From the NCBI RefSeq assembly GCF_004366815.1, contig NZ_SORI01000011.1:24812-88811 (forward strand): a stretch of 64,000 nt of DNA, written 5' to 3'. Of this stretch, positions 51,288 to 60,216 are shown piece by piece. The notes below the pieces were generated by a model. It was not told the origin of the DNA and did not search any database. It was given only the letters and a program-made list of their open reading frames with translations. Positions within the stretch are counted from its first letter, which is position 1; every line of letters begins with the position of its first letter. A program made the translations under genes and the position numbers. Source of the DNA: Aminivibrio pyruvatiphilus. GTDB lineage: Bacteria > Synergistota > Synergistia > Synergistales > Aminobacteriaceae.

Positions 51288-51944
51288 ATGAGAGAACCAC
51301 GCCTTTATACTACATCGGCGGATTATGCTTACCAGGAACTGCGCCACCGTATTATAACAAAGCAGCTCAAACCCGGACAGAGGCTTCCGGAAGTGAACAT
51401 CGCAGTTCAGATGGGCGTAAGCAGGACCCCGGTGAGGGAGGCGCTTCGCCGTCTGGCGAGCGAGGGACTGGTTATCATCATACCCAACAGCGGCGCCAGG
51501 CTTGCCGCTCCCACGGTGAGGGAAATCGAGGACACTTTCCTTGTACGGGAACAGCTTGAATGTCTTGCCATACGCCTGGCATCGGAGAGAATCGGCGACA
51601 GGCACCTCCGGAGACTGGAAGAGGCTCTGGTAGAAGAAGCCCGGGCTATCGAAGAGAGAGATCTCGAAACATACCTTGAGGTTAACGAGGCCTTCCACAA
51701 AGCGGTCGCCGATGCCAGCGGCAACAGGGTGCTGGCAGAATACGTGGAGAACATCCTCGCGAGAACAAATGCCTACGTTGTATTTTATGATCCCTTCTAC
51801 CAGAACGAGACTACTCCCACTGTAGATTCTCACAAGGAAATACTGGTGGCCCTCAGAGCGCACGACAGTGAAAAATCCGTCAGGCTCATGAAACGCCACC
51901 TGAAGGAGTCCATTTCCGGACTCAGCCGCATTGTGGAGGATTGA
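51288..51944 (+). CDS. GntR-family transcription regulator, FadR/FCD subfamily
   Basis: A 218-residue regulator with an N-terminal winged helix (AYQELRHRIITKQLKPGQRLPE, MGVSRTPVREALRRLASEGL) and a C-terminal all-helical FCD ligand-binding domain (EIEDTFLVREQLECLAIRLA, with acidic and histidine metal-ligand candidates in NEAFHKAVA and DSHKEILVAL). FCD regulators usually sense organic acids or amino acids. I chose ATG 51288 after GGGAGG. It has a strong terminator. The 18-bp palindrome before the next gene (52031-52048) may be its operator. Confidence 0.9.
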   Translation: MREPRLYTTSADYAYQELRHRIITKQLKPGQRLPEVNIAVQMGVSRTPVREALRRLASEGLVIIIPNSGARLAAPTVREIEDTFLVREQLECLAIRLASERIGDRHLRRLEEALVEEARAIEERDLETYLEVNEAFHKAVADASGNRVLAEYVENILARTNAYVVFYDPFYQNETTPTVDSHKEILVALRAHDSEKSVRLMKRHLKESISGLSRIVED

Positions 51945-51972
51945 ACCCGGCGTCTTTCTATGCTGTTTCCGG

Positions 51973-51999
51973 GCGGGGTTTTTTCCCCGCTCGTTTTTT
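51973..51999 (+). terminator. Rho-independent terminator of the GntR/FCD gene
   Basis: GCGGGG (51973-51978) and CCCCGC (51985-51990) with a T6 loop, then TCGTTTTTT. Confidence 0.85.
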
Positions 52000-52030
52000 G
52001 TGCGCCACAAAATGACCCGATTCGGTGAAG

Positions 52031-52048
52031 ATACACTACGGAGTGTAT
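52031..52048. promoter_or_regulatory. 18-bp palindrome, candidate operator
   Basis: ATACACT (52031-52037), ACGG, AGTGTAT (52042-52048): perfect 7-bp arms. It lies about 50 nt upstream of the DegT aminotransferase start and just after the GntR/FCD terminator, in the right place for repressor binding. Confidence 0.45.
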
Positions 52049-52099
52049 TCAACGCGAGGACCGTTCTCCCCGCGAACGTTCAAGGAGGTACACGTTTTT

Positions 52100-53233
52100 A
52101 TGACCGCGAAAATCCCAACCCTGGATCTGACGAGAAATTACGGAAGGATAAAAGAGGAAATCCTGGAGGCCCTGAACACGGTTCTCGAAAGCCAGCACTT
52201 CATACTGGGGCCGGACGTGGCCGCTTTTGAGAAGGAGTGCGAGAGCTATCTCGGCGGCGTTTCGGCCATCGGATGCGCATCCGGAACGGACGCTCTTCTC
52301 CTGGCGCTCATGGCTCTTGATATAGGAGAAGGGGACGAGGTTATCACAACGCCGTACAGTTTCTTCGCCACAGCAAGCTGCATCACCCGTCTCGGGGCGG
52401 TTCCCGTTTTCGTCGACGTGGATCCCGGAACCTTCAACATTGACCCTGTCAAGGCCCTTGAAGCGGTTACTCCCAGGACGAAGGCTTTCCTGCCTGTTCA
52501 CATCTTCGGCCAGATGACTCCTCTCGAGACGGTGCATGAAGCCTTTGCCGCCAGGGGGATTTCTGTCGTTGAAGACGCCGCGCAGGCATTCGGGGCATGG
52601 AGAAAGGAAGGAAATCAGATCCGCCGGGCAGGAGCCTGGGGGCACATAGGATGCTACTCCTTCTTTCCGACAAAGAATCTTGGAGGGTACGGAGACGGCG
52701 GCATGAACGTCACACCTGAAGGAAGCATCGCCGACCGTATCAGAAAACTCAGGGTGCACGGCGCAGGTACAACCTACTACCACGACGAGGTGGGGCTGAA
52801 CAGCCGGCTTGATTCTCTTCAGGCCGCGATACTGAGGGTCAAGCTCCGTCATATCGAGGAGTGGAACGAGGAACGGCGCACCGTTGCCGGGAGGTATTTT
52901 GCCCTTTTCGCGGAAAAGGGACTGCTTGGCACGGTGGTTCCCCCGCAGGAACTCGAGGGAAACTATCACATTTACCACCAGTACGTGGTCAAGGTACCCC
53001 GCAGGGATGAACTCCAGGCATTTCTTGAAGGGGAGGGAATCGTCAGCAGGGTGTATTACCCCGTCAGCCTCCATCTCCAGAAATGTTTCTCTTTCCTTGG
53101 CTACTCTGAAGGGGATTTCCCCGTGTCTGAGCAGCTCAGCAGGGAAACACTGGCTCTTCCCGTTTTCCCGGAACTCACCATGGAAGAGCAGGTACGTATC
53201 GTCTCAGCTATAGGCCGGTTCTACGGCAAGTAG
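52100..53233 (+). CDS. DegT/DnrJ/EryC1/StrS-family sugar aminotransferase
   Basis: A 377-residue PLP enzyme that usually transfers an amino group to a nucleotide-linked keto sugar. Landmarks are GCASGTDALLLAL, ITTPYSFFATA, VPVFVDVDPGTFNID, VVEDAAQAFGA and the lysine in YSFFPTKNLGGYGDGG. The C-terminus has the family's RLDSLQAAIL and IYHQYVVK motifs. The start ATG at 52100 follows AAGGAGGT. No other sugar or glycan genes are adjacent, so the product's destination is unknown; a GntR/FCD regulator lies upstream. Confidence 0.92.
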   Translation: MTAKIPTLDLTRNYGRIKEEILEALNTVLESQHFILGPDVAAFEKECESYLGGVSAIGCASGTDALLLALMALDIGEGDEVITTPYSFFATASCITRLGAVPVFVDVDPGTFNIDPVKALEAVTPRTKAFLPVHIFGQMTPLETVHEAFAARGISVVEDAAQAFGAWRKEGNQIRRAGAWGHIGCYSFFPTKNLGGYGDGGMNVTPEGSIADRIRKLRVHGAGTTYYHDEVGLNSRLDSLQAAILRVKLRHIEEWNEERRTVAGRYFALFAEKGLLGTVVPPQELEGNYHIYHQYVVKVPRRDELQAFLEGEGIVSRVYYPVSLHLQKCFSFLGYSEGDFPVSEQLSRETLALPVFPELTMEEQVRIVSAIGRFYGK

Positions 53234-53244
53234 ACTGACCATTA

Positions 53245-53273
53245 TTGACCTATCCGCCGGAACCGTGTAAAAT
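53245..53273 (+). promoter_or_regulatory. Promoter of the yugP-to-recA gene run
   Basis: TTGACC (53245-53250), a 17-nt spacer, and TAAAAT (53268-53273). It is 73 nt before the yugP-like start and is the best sigma-70 promoter match before the long plus-strand operon. Confidence 0.7.
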
Positions 53274-53345
53274 ACCGATGAAGGAATGATCAAACAGGAG
53301 TAATCTTTCTTTCATTGACCATGTCTTTCGACGGAGGTGGGATCC

Positions 53346-54041
53346 ATGTTTCCCTTTTTCTTTGACCCGACGATGATGCTGCTGATTCCCGCACTTCTTC
53401 TTGCCATGTGGGCCCAGATGAGGGTGAAGTCGGTTTTTATGCGGTACAGCGCCGTCGGTTCCCGGCGGGGCGTTACGGCGGCTTCGGCTGCCAGGGCTCT
53501 TCTTGACCGTTTCGGCCTCCAGTCTGTTCCGGTGCACCGTGTGGGCGGAAACCTGACCGACCATTACGATCCCCGGAACAGGAGCCTGAGCCTGTCCGAC
53601 TCGGTCTACGCCAGCACGAGCATAGCCGCTATCGGCGTTGCTGCCCATGAAGTCGGGCATGCAATCCAGGACAGCGTGAATTACTCGCCGCTGAAGATCA
53701 GAAATGCCATTGTTCCTGTGGTGGGAATCGGCTCATCCATGGCTTTTCCCCTTTTCTTCATCGGCATCCTTCTTCGGGGCCAGATGCTCATGGACCTGGG
53801 GATACTGCTTTTTCTGGGAGTCATTCTCTTCCACATCGTCACGCTGCCGGTGGAATTCGACGCAAGCAGCCGCGCACTCAAGGTTCTTGCCGATACCGGG
53901 ATTCTCTCCGCCGATGAGATCGGCGGCGCCGGATCGGTGCTCAGGGCCGCTTCCTGGACCTACATAGCCGCGACCGTCATGGCTTTTGCCCAGCTCATAC
54001 GCCTTCTTTTCCTTCGCGGAATGTTCGGCAGCAGGGACTGA
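53346..54041 (+). CDS. YugP-like membrane zinc metallopeptidase
   Basis: A 231-residue protein with an N-terminal membrane helix (MMLLIPALLLAMWAQM), a zinc site HEVGHAIQ in VAAHEVGHAIQD, and three further hydrophobic helices. VPVHRVGGNLTDHYDPRNRSLSLSD and the third-ligand region VEFDASSRALKVL match the YugP / Zn-dependent protease family. The active site probably faces the cytoplasm or membrane. ATG 53346 follows GGAGGTGG. A terminator-like hairpin (54078-54113) follows, so readthrough into the rest of the run would be partial. Confidence 0.88.
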   Translation: MFPFFFDPTMMLLIPALLLAMWAQMRVKSVFMRYSAVGSRRGVTAASAARALLDRFGLQSVPVHRVGGNLTDHYDPRNRSLSLSDSVYASTSIAAIGVAAHEVGHAIQDSVNYSPLKIRNAIVPVVGIGSSMAFPLFFIGILLRGQMLMDLGILLFLGVILFHIVTLPVEFDASSRALKVLADTGILSADEIGGAGSVLRAASWTYIAATVMAFAQLIRLLFLRGMFGSRD

Positions 54042-54077
54042 CCCCTTGCGGCAGGGATGGAATACCGTTTCAGCGAA

Positions 54078-54113
54078 AAATGGAGCGGCTTCGGAAGTCG
54101 CTCCATTTCTTTT
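54078..54113 (+). terminator. Terminator-like hairpin after the yugP-like gene
   Basis: AAATGGAGCG (54078-54087) pairs with CGCTCCATTT (54099-54108), followed by CTTTT. An alternative far-upstream start of the next gene would lie inside this hairpin, which argues against it. Confidence 0.65.
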
Positions 54114-54136
54114 CCGGTGAAGAAAGGAAAAACTGC

Positions 54137-54814
54137 ATGCCTTTTCTCGTTTTTGTCCTTTTCCTTTTTCTGTTCCCCTGGCTGGCTTTTGCGGTCCTTC
54201 TCCTGCTGGCAGTTCTTCTGCCCATAGGGTTTTCCGCGAAGTATCTGCCGGGAATGCTGTTCTCTCCAGCGAAACTGGCCGGCCTTGTTTTCAGCCGCAG
54301 AGCGAGGACAAATCACGGACTTGCCCATGGAACGATCGCAGTGCTCGAAGAGCGATACGGCCCGCTGGACATTGAAGGGCTTCCCGACAAAGACGGTTTT
54401 TCCCTCAGGGGAGGTCTTGACTCTGAAGAAGCGCTGGCTGCAGCCAGAAATGCACTTCTTCGAATGCGGTCGGGGGAAATGCATCCTGCCTTCAGCAGGA
54501 GCTGCCCGGCTGCAACCGCCCTTGTTTTTTTCGGCGCTCTTGTCTGCCTGGTGCTGCTCGCGCTCCTTGGAGGGTTCAGTGCCGTTAACGCGGCAGCCGT
54601 TTTTCTATGTGCTTTCTGTTCCGCCCGTTTTGCCTCCCCCTGGATTCAGCGCCTTCTTACGTCACCCACGGACCTGAAAGGCCTGGAAATTGCAGGCGCT
54701 GAATCACGAAAGGAAAGGAAGAGGTTTTTCGGCATCGATATTCTTGTGCCGTCGTCCGTCTTCATACGCACCCGTTTAAGAGGAGAGCCCCTTGTCGCGG
54801 AGGTGGTGTCATGA
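54137..54814 (+). CDS. DUF6391-like membrane protein
   Basis: A protein of about 225 residues. N-terminal hydrophobic segments (FLVFVLFLFLFPWLAFAVLLLLAVLL) and a central pair (ALVFFGALVCLVLLALLGGF, VNAAAVFLCAFCSARFA) flank a soluble part with HGLAHGTIAVLEERYG and DGFSLRGGLDSEEALAAARNALLRMRSGE. That pattern matches what I know as DUF6391. Function is unknown; the family's H-A-x-x-H-like segment is here HGLAHG. I prefer ATG 54137 because the frame's first ATG at 54080 lies within a terminator hairpin. It overlaps the rsmB start by 4 nt. Confidence 0.75.
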   Translation: MPFLVFVLFLFLFPWLAFAVLLLLAVLLPIGFSAKYLPGMLFSPAKLAGLVFSRRARTNHGLAHGTIAVLEERYGPLDIEGLPDKDGFSLRGGLDSEEALAAARNALLRMRSGEMHPAFSRSCPAATALVFFGALVCLVLLALLGGFSAVNAAAVFLCAFCSARFASPWIQRLLTSPTDLKGLEIAGAESRKERKRFFGIDILVPSSVFIRTRLRGEPLVAEVVS

Positions 54815-56148
54815 GGGGTATCGAAGCCGCTCTCTTTGTGTGGCGGGAAGTACGGGCAGGGAAATTCGCTTCAGAGTCGATACGCCGCATTGCCGATTCC
54901 CTGTCGCCGGGAGATCTCACGCTCGTCTCCTCCCTTGTATATGCTGCTCTCAGAAGGCAGTTTCTCTGGAAGGAAATCTACGGCAGATTTCTCAGAACAT
55001 CACCGTCAGGGCTCTCCCAGTCTGCCGGTGATGCCCTGTGTATCGGCACGGCCGGCATTCTCGAGCTGAGGACCTTTGCACCCAGGGTCCTGGTGAACGG
55101 TCTTGTCCAGGAAATGAAGAAGCAGGGTGACGACCGCGGCTCCCGTATTGTGAATGCCGTTTTGCGGAGAGTGGCGGAGGAGGGCCGGGAGCAGATGAAA
55201 ATGATTGAGGTTTCCGGAGGGCTCAAAGAACAGTCCCTGATTTCCGGCATTCCGTCATGGGTGGCTTCCTCGTGGCGCAACACCTGGGGCGAAGACGGGA
55301 AGAGACTTCTCAGAATGATGCGGATACGCCCCTATTCATCTTTCAGGATTACGGGAGTGAATGACCGGGAGAGAATTCTCGGGGTCGCGCGGGAGAAGGG
55401 TATACGGTGCTGGCAGTCTCCTTTTCTTTCCTCTTCCGTGCGCCTTGCCGGGACCTTTTTCCCGCCTGATTTTCCTGGGTACGGCGAAGGGCTCGCCACT
55501 CCCCAGACTGAATCGTCCATGATGGTCGCGGAAGTGATGAAAAAGATGCATAAAGGAGGTCCCCTCCTTGAAATGTGTTCAGGAAGAGGGGTGAAAACAG
55601 GACATATATCCTCCCTTTTTCCGGAAACGCCCCTTGAAAGCATAGAACTCTCTCCCGCCAGGGCGAAAGCCGCGGAGAGAGAGCTTGCCAGAACAGGAAT
55701 GAGGGGGAAGGTCAGGATTATCACCGGAGATGCCCTTCATGCCCCTCCCTCCTTTGTCCCCTCCATGATTTCCCTTGATGCTCCCTGTTCGGGAAGCGGA
55801 ACATGGAGCCGTCACCCGGAGTCAAAATGGCGCCTGACCCCGGAAAAGCTTGATTCTCTGGCCTCCCTGCAGATTAATCTGCTGAAAAGGGCGGTTTCCC
55901 TCCTTGCGCCGGGAGGCATTGTGGTCTACTCTACTTGTAGCCTGCTGAAAAACGAAAATGAAAATGTGGTCGCCCAAGTCCTCTCGGAAGAGCCGGGGCT
56001 GGTGGAGCTTTCCTTTCCTTTCACCGGATCCGTGTTCAGGAAGGGGCGTCCCTGGGGAACCTACATGTGGCCGGAACTGCCATGGATCGACGGATTCTAC
56101 ATGGCCGTGATAATGAAAAAATCGGGAGGGAAGACTGTTGATGGGTAG
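54811..56148 (+). CDS. rsmB: 16S rRNA m5C967 methyltransferase RsmB
   Basis: A 445-residue SAM-dependent methyltransferase. An N-terminal NusB-like domain (about 1-140; ALFVWREVRAG, LVYAALRRQF) precedes a Rossmann domain with the SAM loop LEMCSGRGVKTGHISSLF. Both catalytic cysteines are visible, in LDAPCSGSGTWSRHPESKWR and YSTCSLLKNENE. It overlaps the previous gene by 4 nt (ATGA) and the next by a few, as throughout this run. In many bacteria rsmB sits near fmt and the PrkC/Rpe genes; here a PASTA protein and rpe follow. Confidence 0.93.
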   Translation: MRGIEAALFVWREVRAGKFASESIRRIADSLSPGDLTLVSSLVYAALRRQFLWKEIYGRFLRTSPSGLSQSAGDALCIGTAGILELRTFAPRVLVNGLVQEMKKQGDDRGSRIVNAVLRRVAEEGREQMKMIEVSGGLKEQSLISGIPSWVASSWRNTWGEDGKRLLRMMRIRPYSSFRITGVNDRERILGVAREKGIRCWQSPFLSSSVRLAGTFFPPDFPGYGEGLATPQTESSMMVAEVMKKMHKGGPLLEMCSGRGVKTGHISSLFPETPLESIELSPARAKAAERELARTGMRGKVRIITGDALHAPPSFVPSMISLDAPCSGSGTWSRHPESKWRLTPEKLDSLASLQINLLKRAVSLLAPGGIVVYSTCSLLKNENENVVAQVLSEEPGLVELSFPFTGSVFRKGRPWGTYMWPELPWIDGFYMAVIMKKSGGKTVDG

Positions 56149-57304
56149 AATCTTCCGCTGGGCCGTGGTCCTGGTGATTCTTGTCATTCTCATATCGGGC
56201 AGCGTGGCCTTTTACACGGTGTTTTTCGGAGGAAAGGACCTGGTAATACCACCTCTCCGTGAAATGTCGGTGCTTGACGCGGTTGACGAGGCTGAACGGA
56301 TCGGTCTCGAAGTGAAAATCGAACAGGTTGAATCCTCCATACCCGCGGGAACCGTTCTCGCCCAGTGGCCGGAGGCCGGAACAAAGGTCCGGAGGGACAA
56401 AAGCATAATTCTCAAGATTAGCAGGGGCGGGAACAAAAAAGCCGTTCCTGACCTTAGGGGGCTTGAAAACGCCCAGGCCCTGAAAAAAATCCAGGAACTC
56501 GGCTTTTCAGCGGGAGACACGGTAAAGATCCACGACGACACCAGGCCGGCGGGAACGGTCATTGCGCAGAACCCCGCAATTCCGGCCGTGGTGGACGATG
56601 CCAGGAAGATTGACCTTCTTGTCAGCCTTGGCCCTGTGCCCAAAGACGGCCGTATTCCCGTACCGGATATCGCCCAGAGGGATGAGGCGGCAGGAAAGGA
56701 TCTCCTTGCGCAGAGCGGCCTGAAATTTGGAGGTGCGGAATACGTATCCACCCAAAACACTCCGGAGGGCATGATAATGTCAACGAAACCCAAGGCGGGA
56801 ACTATGGTCCGGCTGGGTGATGCTGTACAGATCGTGGTGGCTACGAACAGAAGAAAAACAGAACCCCAGAAGCCTGAAACCCAGGTTGTCGCACCGGGGT
56901 CCGCGGCCCGTCCCTCCGGCGCGGTAGTGGTGGAGGAACCTCCTGCCCAGCAGCAGCCGCGCCAGGTAGGTCCGGCCGGACCCGTTCAGACTGTGCTTAC
57001 CCCCCAGCAGCAGGAACTGGCCGGCGCCACGGGTTTGCCTTCCGGAACGCCTCCTGCGTCGGTCCCTGCCGCCTCAACGGGCCCTGCGCCTACAGGAACG
57101 GCAAAGATCAGGTATCAGGTTCCTCCGCTTACAAAGCCGCTCGGGCTGAAGATCGAAATGGTTGACGCCACGGGAACAAAACACCTTTTGGGCCGGGATG
57201 TCAAAGGTGGAGAATTCATCTCTCTTGACGCTCCGTTTGTACGGGAAGGTGTTGTCACCATATATCTCGGGGGAGAATTCGTCTGGCAGGAGCGGTACAA
57301 ATGA
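56141..57304 (+). CDS. Membrane-anchored PASTA-domain protein without a kinase
   Basis: A protein of about 387 residues: a short cytoplasmic N-terminus, one membrane helix (WAVVLVILVILISGSVAFY), and three PASTA domains (about 33-97, 98-168, 170-240), each with the W/N-P-x-A/G-x-x-V pattern (AQWPEAGTKV, AQNPAIPAV, STKPKAGTMV). A proline/glutamine-rich linker and a C-terminal beta domain (EMVDATGTKHLLG) follow. PASTA domains bind peptidoglycan or lipid II; they are usually fused to PknB/PrkC kinases. Here the kinase part is absent although the gene is in the rsmB-rpe position. The start ATG 56141 lies inside the rsmB end. Confidence 0.88.
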   Translation: MGRIFRWAVVLVILVILISGSVAFYTVFFGGKDLVIPPLREMSVLDAVDEAERIGLEVKIEQVESSIPAGTVLAQWPEAGTKVRRDKSIILKISRGGNKKAVPDLRGLENAQALKKIQELGFSAGDTVKIHDDTRPAGTVIAQNPAIPAVVDDARKIDLLVSLGPVPKDGRIPVPDIAQRDEAAGKDLLAQSGLKFGGAEYVSTQNTPEGMIMSTKPKAGTMVRLGDAVQIVVATNRRKTEPQKPETQVVAPGSAARPSGAVVVEEPPAQQQPRQVGPAGPVQTVLTPQQQELAGATGLPSGTPPASVPAASTGPAPTGTAKIRYQVPPLTKPLGLKIEMVDATGTKHLLGRDVKGGEFISLDAPFVREGVVTIYLGGEFVWQERYK

Positions 57305-57981
57305 TGAGGGACGTTCTTTTCGCTCCGTCCCTTCTCTCGGCGGACTTTCTCGATGTCCGGTCTTCCATTGCCTCCCTGAAGGGACAGCATGACTGGCTGC
57401 ATGTTGATGTTATGGACGGGTGCTTTGTCCCGAACATCACCTTCGGTCCGGGCTTTGTCTCCGCCCTGAGGAGACAGTATCCCGCGGAGGTGCTGGACGT
57501 GCACCTCATGATAGAGTATCCGGACAGGCTTCTTGACGCTTTCCTCGACGCCGGTCCCGACTATCTTACGGTTCATCTCGAAGCCGACCGGCATATCCAC
57601 AGAACTCTTTCCAGGATCCGGGAAAGGGGTGCAAGGGCCGGAGTTTCCATTAACCCCGGAACCTCGGAAGAACTTCTTCGCCCCGTTCTTCCTCTGGTGG
57701 ATCTTGTCCTGGTGATGTCCGTGAACCCGGGGTTCGGAGGGCAGTCCTTCATCCCTTCAGCTCTCGAGAAGACCAGGTCGTTGTGCAGATGGCGGGAGGC
57801 GGGCCATTATTCTTTCCTCGTGGAAATGGACGGCGGAATAAGCAGGGGCAACGCAGCCCAAATAGCGCTCGGCGGCTGCGACGTTTTGGTTATGGGAAGC
57901 GCCGTTTTCGGCGCTCAGGATCCTGCCCTGTTTTTGCAGGAGATCAAGCTGAATGTTAAGGAGGCAATCGCCCATGCCTGA
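57301..57981 (+). CDS. rpe: Ribulose-phosphate 3-epimerase
   Basis: A 226-residue TIM-barrel enzyme that interconverts ribulose-5-P and xylulose-5-P. Family motifs: APSLLSADF at the start, HVDVMDGCFVPNITFGP (metal ligands), DVHLMIEYPD, MSVNPGFGGQSF and a C-terminal DGGISRGNAAQ with VMGSAVF (phosphate binding). It overlaps the PASTA gene by 4 nt (ATGA). It is part of the pentose phosphate pathway. Confidence 0.95.
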   Translation: MMRDVLFAPSLLSADFLDVRSSIASLKGQHDWLHVDVMDGCFVPNITFGPGFVSALRRQYPAEVLDVHLMIEYPDRLLDAFLDAGPDYLTVHLEADRHIHRTLSRIRERGARAGVSINPGTSEELLRPVLPLVDLVLVMSVNPGFGGQSFIPSALEKTRSLCRWREAGHYSFLVEMDGGISRGNAAQIALGGCDVLVMGSAVFGAQDPALFLQEIKLNVKEAIAHA

Positions 57982-58927
57982 GCATCGGGAAGACACTTTG
58001 CAGGACTTGGGGAAGGAAGTCAGACGCAAGAGAGAGGAACTGGGGCTCAGCCTGAAGGATGTCCACGAGGGAACAAAGATTCGGACGCAGTTTCTCGAGG
58101 GAATAGAGCGGGGAGACTTCTCGGAATTTCCTGGAACGGTGTACGTTCGGGGTTTTATTCGGACTTATCTGCAGTTTATCGGTGCGGAAGAGTTTTGGGG
58201 AGAATATCTGCCCGTGCTTTCCGAGGGGACGGAAAGAGTACGGGAAGAGGAGCCTTCCGTAGTCGGATCATGCACTCCGCCTACGAAGGGGTTCAAGCCC
58301 GCCTCCCGGTTTTGGATATTTGCCATTCTTCTTTTGGTGGCTGTCGGGTCGTCATGGTACGTATGGTACACCTGGGACCAGAACGGCGTTCCTTCCTTTG
58401 CGGTCCGTGAAGATAACGGCGGAAAGAACAGCGGAACAGTGAACGAAACTGCCCGGGCCACTGCCGCCGGCGAATCGGCCTTACCGCAGCCTGCCCGGAC
58501 GGACGCCGGGGAAACCTCAAATGAAGCCGGTTCCGGCAGCAGGGAACCTCTGTCAGCGGATCAGCCGGCCGCTCCCCTTGCAGGTATGACACCGCCTCCT
58601 ACTGCAGCCGAGCTCGTTGGGGCCAATGCTCCTCAGACGCCTCCGGCAGCTCCGGAGAAAAAAAAGGATAAAGAGCTTGTTATCGTTGCGAACGGAGACT
58701 GCTGGGTTCGGGTACGGCAGGGAACGAAGACCCTGTACGAGCGTACCCTCAAAGCGGGTGAATCCGTTTCCTTCACTGTGAAGGACCGGATCGAGGTAAC
58801 CTACGGAAGAGCCGGATCAGTCAGGACCAGGTGGAACGGTGAAGACCTGGGCAATCCCGGAACGACCAGGGGCGTGGAGCGGATTTTTTATGCCCCGGAC
58901 GGAAGCACCGGAAGGGTCAGTCAGTGA
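57974..58927 (+). CDS. RodZ-like cell-shape protein
   Basis: A 317-residue protein: an N-terminal helix-turn-helix of the RodZ kind (LGKEVRRKREELGLSLKDV, TKIRTQFLEGIERGDFSEFPG), a membrane helix (FWIFAILLLVAVGSSWYVW), a Pro/Ala-rich periplasmic linker, and a C-terminal DUF4115-like beta domain (VIVANGDCWVRVRQGTKTLYERTLKAGES). RodZ links MreB to the wall-elongation machinery. I chose ATG 57974, which follows AAGGAGG and overlaps the rpe end by 8 nt. It ends 4 nt inside rimO. Confidence 0.88.
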   Translation: MPEHREDTLQDLGKEVRRKREELGLSLKDVHEGTKIRTQFLEGIERGDFSEFPGTVYVRGFIRTYLQFIGAEEFWGEYLPVLSEGTERVREEEPSVVGSCTPPTKGFKPASRFWIFAILLLVAVGSSWYVWYTWDQNGVPSFAVREDNGGKNSGTVNETARATAAGESALPQPARTDAGETSNEAGSGSREPLSADQPAAPLAGMTPPPTAAELVGANAPQTPPAAPEKKKDKELVIVANGDCWVRVRQGTKTLYERTLKAGESVSFTVKDRIEVTYGRAGSVRTRWNGEDLGNPGTTRGVERIFYAPDGSTGRVSQ

Positions 58928-60216
58928 AGATCAGCATCATCAGCCTGGGATGTTCCAAGAATTCAGTCGACAGTGAAAACCTTATCGGCCTTCTTGAGGC
59001 ATCCGGAGTGGAAGTAGTCAGCGACGTCGGCGAAGCCGACGTCGCCTTGGTGAATACATGCGGCTTTATACAGCCTGCCGTGGAGGAGAGCGTCAACACC
59101 ATTCTCGACCTTGAGCTCCTCAAGGAGCAGGGAAGACTCAAAAAAATCGGTGTTGTGGGCTGTCTTGTCAACCGGTACGGTGATGAGCTGAAACAAGAAC
59201 TGCCCTCGGTGGATGTATGGGCAAAAGCTGAGGAATGGGCCCTTGTTGCCCGCTCTCTCGGTCTTGTACCCGCAGCTGAGCCGGTGAGAGGAATGCTTTC
59301 TGAAACAAGGCCCTGGTCCCGGTATCTGAAAGTAGGGGAGGGGTGCGATACCTTCTGTTCCTACTGCACCATCCCCTCCATCCGGGGAAGGGCAAGAAGC
59401 ATCGACATTCCCCGGCTTTCCTCCATGGCTTCGGACCTGGCTGAAAAGGGAGCAAAGGAAATCTGCCTTGTGGGGCAGGACCTCACAATTTACGGACGAG
59501 ACCTGTACGGAGAGCCCCGACTCAGGGAACTGCTTTCCGAACTGGACAGGGAGCTTCCCCGGGACGTGTGGATCCGCCTGCTCTACCTGCACCCCTCAAG
59601 AATCGACGAGCGGTTTATCGATTTCGTCGCAGGACACGAACGAATCCTCTCCTACCTTGACATTCCCGTCCAGCATGTCGATCCTGAGGTCCTGAAACGG
59701 ATGAACCGGCCCTCCGATGAAGAACATATACGGAGGATTTTTTCCTATGCCAGGAAGGCGGACCCGTTTTTTGCCCTGAGGACGACAATCATGGTTGGTT
59801 TCCCGGGGGAAACGGAATCCCAGTTTTCCAAAGTCCTGGATTTTCTTGAACAGGCGATGATAGACCGGGTAGGCGCCTTTATTTTCTCTCCCGAGGAGGG
59901 GACTCCCGCAGCCGCCATGGAAGACCGTGTCTCTTCCGAAATCGGTGAAGAGCGCTACAGGAGGCTAATGGAGCTTCAGTCGGAAATCTCCCTCGAGAGG
60001 CAGAAGCTTTTCCTGGAGAAAAAACTCAGGGTTCTGATCGACGAGATTGACTATGAAGACGATACGGCCTGGGGCAGATCCTACAGGGAAGCTCCCGAGG
60101 TAGACGGACTGATCGGCATATCCGGCGGGTCAGTCCTTGAAGAAGGACAATGTGTGGAGGTGCGGATTACCGATGCCGCTGAACACGACCTTTTTGCGAA
60201 AATTGCCGGGGAATAA
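58924..60216 (+). CDS. rimO: Ribosomal protein S12 methylthiotransferase RimO
   Basis: A 430-residue radical-SAM enzyme that adds a methylthio group to Asp88 of ribosomal protein S12. It has the N-terminal UPF0004 domain (SLGCSKNSVDSENL, VNTCGFIQPAVEES, three cysteines for the auxiliary cluster), the radical-SAM motif CDTFCSYC (CxxxCxxC), and a C-terminal TRAM domain (LRVLIDEIDYED). The GTG start at 58924 overlaps rodZ by 4 nt. The S12-specific pattern GRARSIDIPR supports RimO over MiaB. Confidence 0.94.
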   Translation: MKISIISLGCSKNSVDSENLIGLLEASGVEVVSDVGEADVALVNTCGFIQPAVEESVNTILDLELLKEQGRLKKIGVVGCLVNRYGDELKQELPSVDVWAKAEEWALVARSLGLVPAAEPVRGMLSETRPWSRYLKVGEGCDTFCSYCTIPSIRGRARSIDIPRLSSMASDLAEKGAKEICLVGQDLTIYGRDLYGEPRLRELLSELDRELPRDVWIRLLYLHPSRIDERFIDFVAGHERILSYLDIPVQHVDPEVLKRMNRPSDEEHIRRIFSYARKADPFFALRTTIMVGFPGETESQFSKVLDFLEQAMIDRVGAFIFSPEEGTPAAAMEDRVSSEIGEERYRRLMELQSEISLERQKLFLEKKLRVLIDEIDYEDDTAWGRSYREAPEVDGLIGISGGSVLEEGQCVEVRITDAAEHDLFAKIAGE

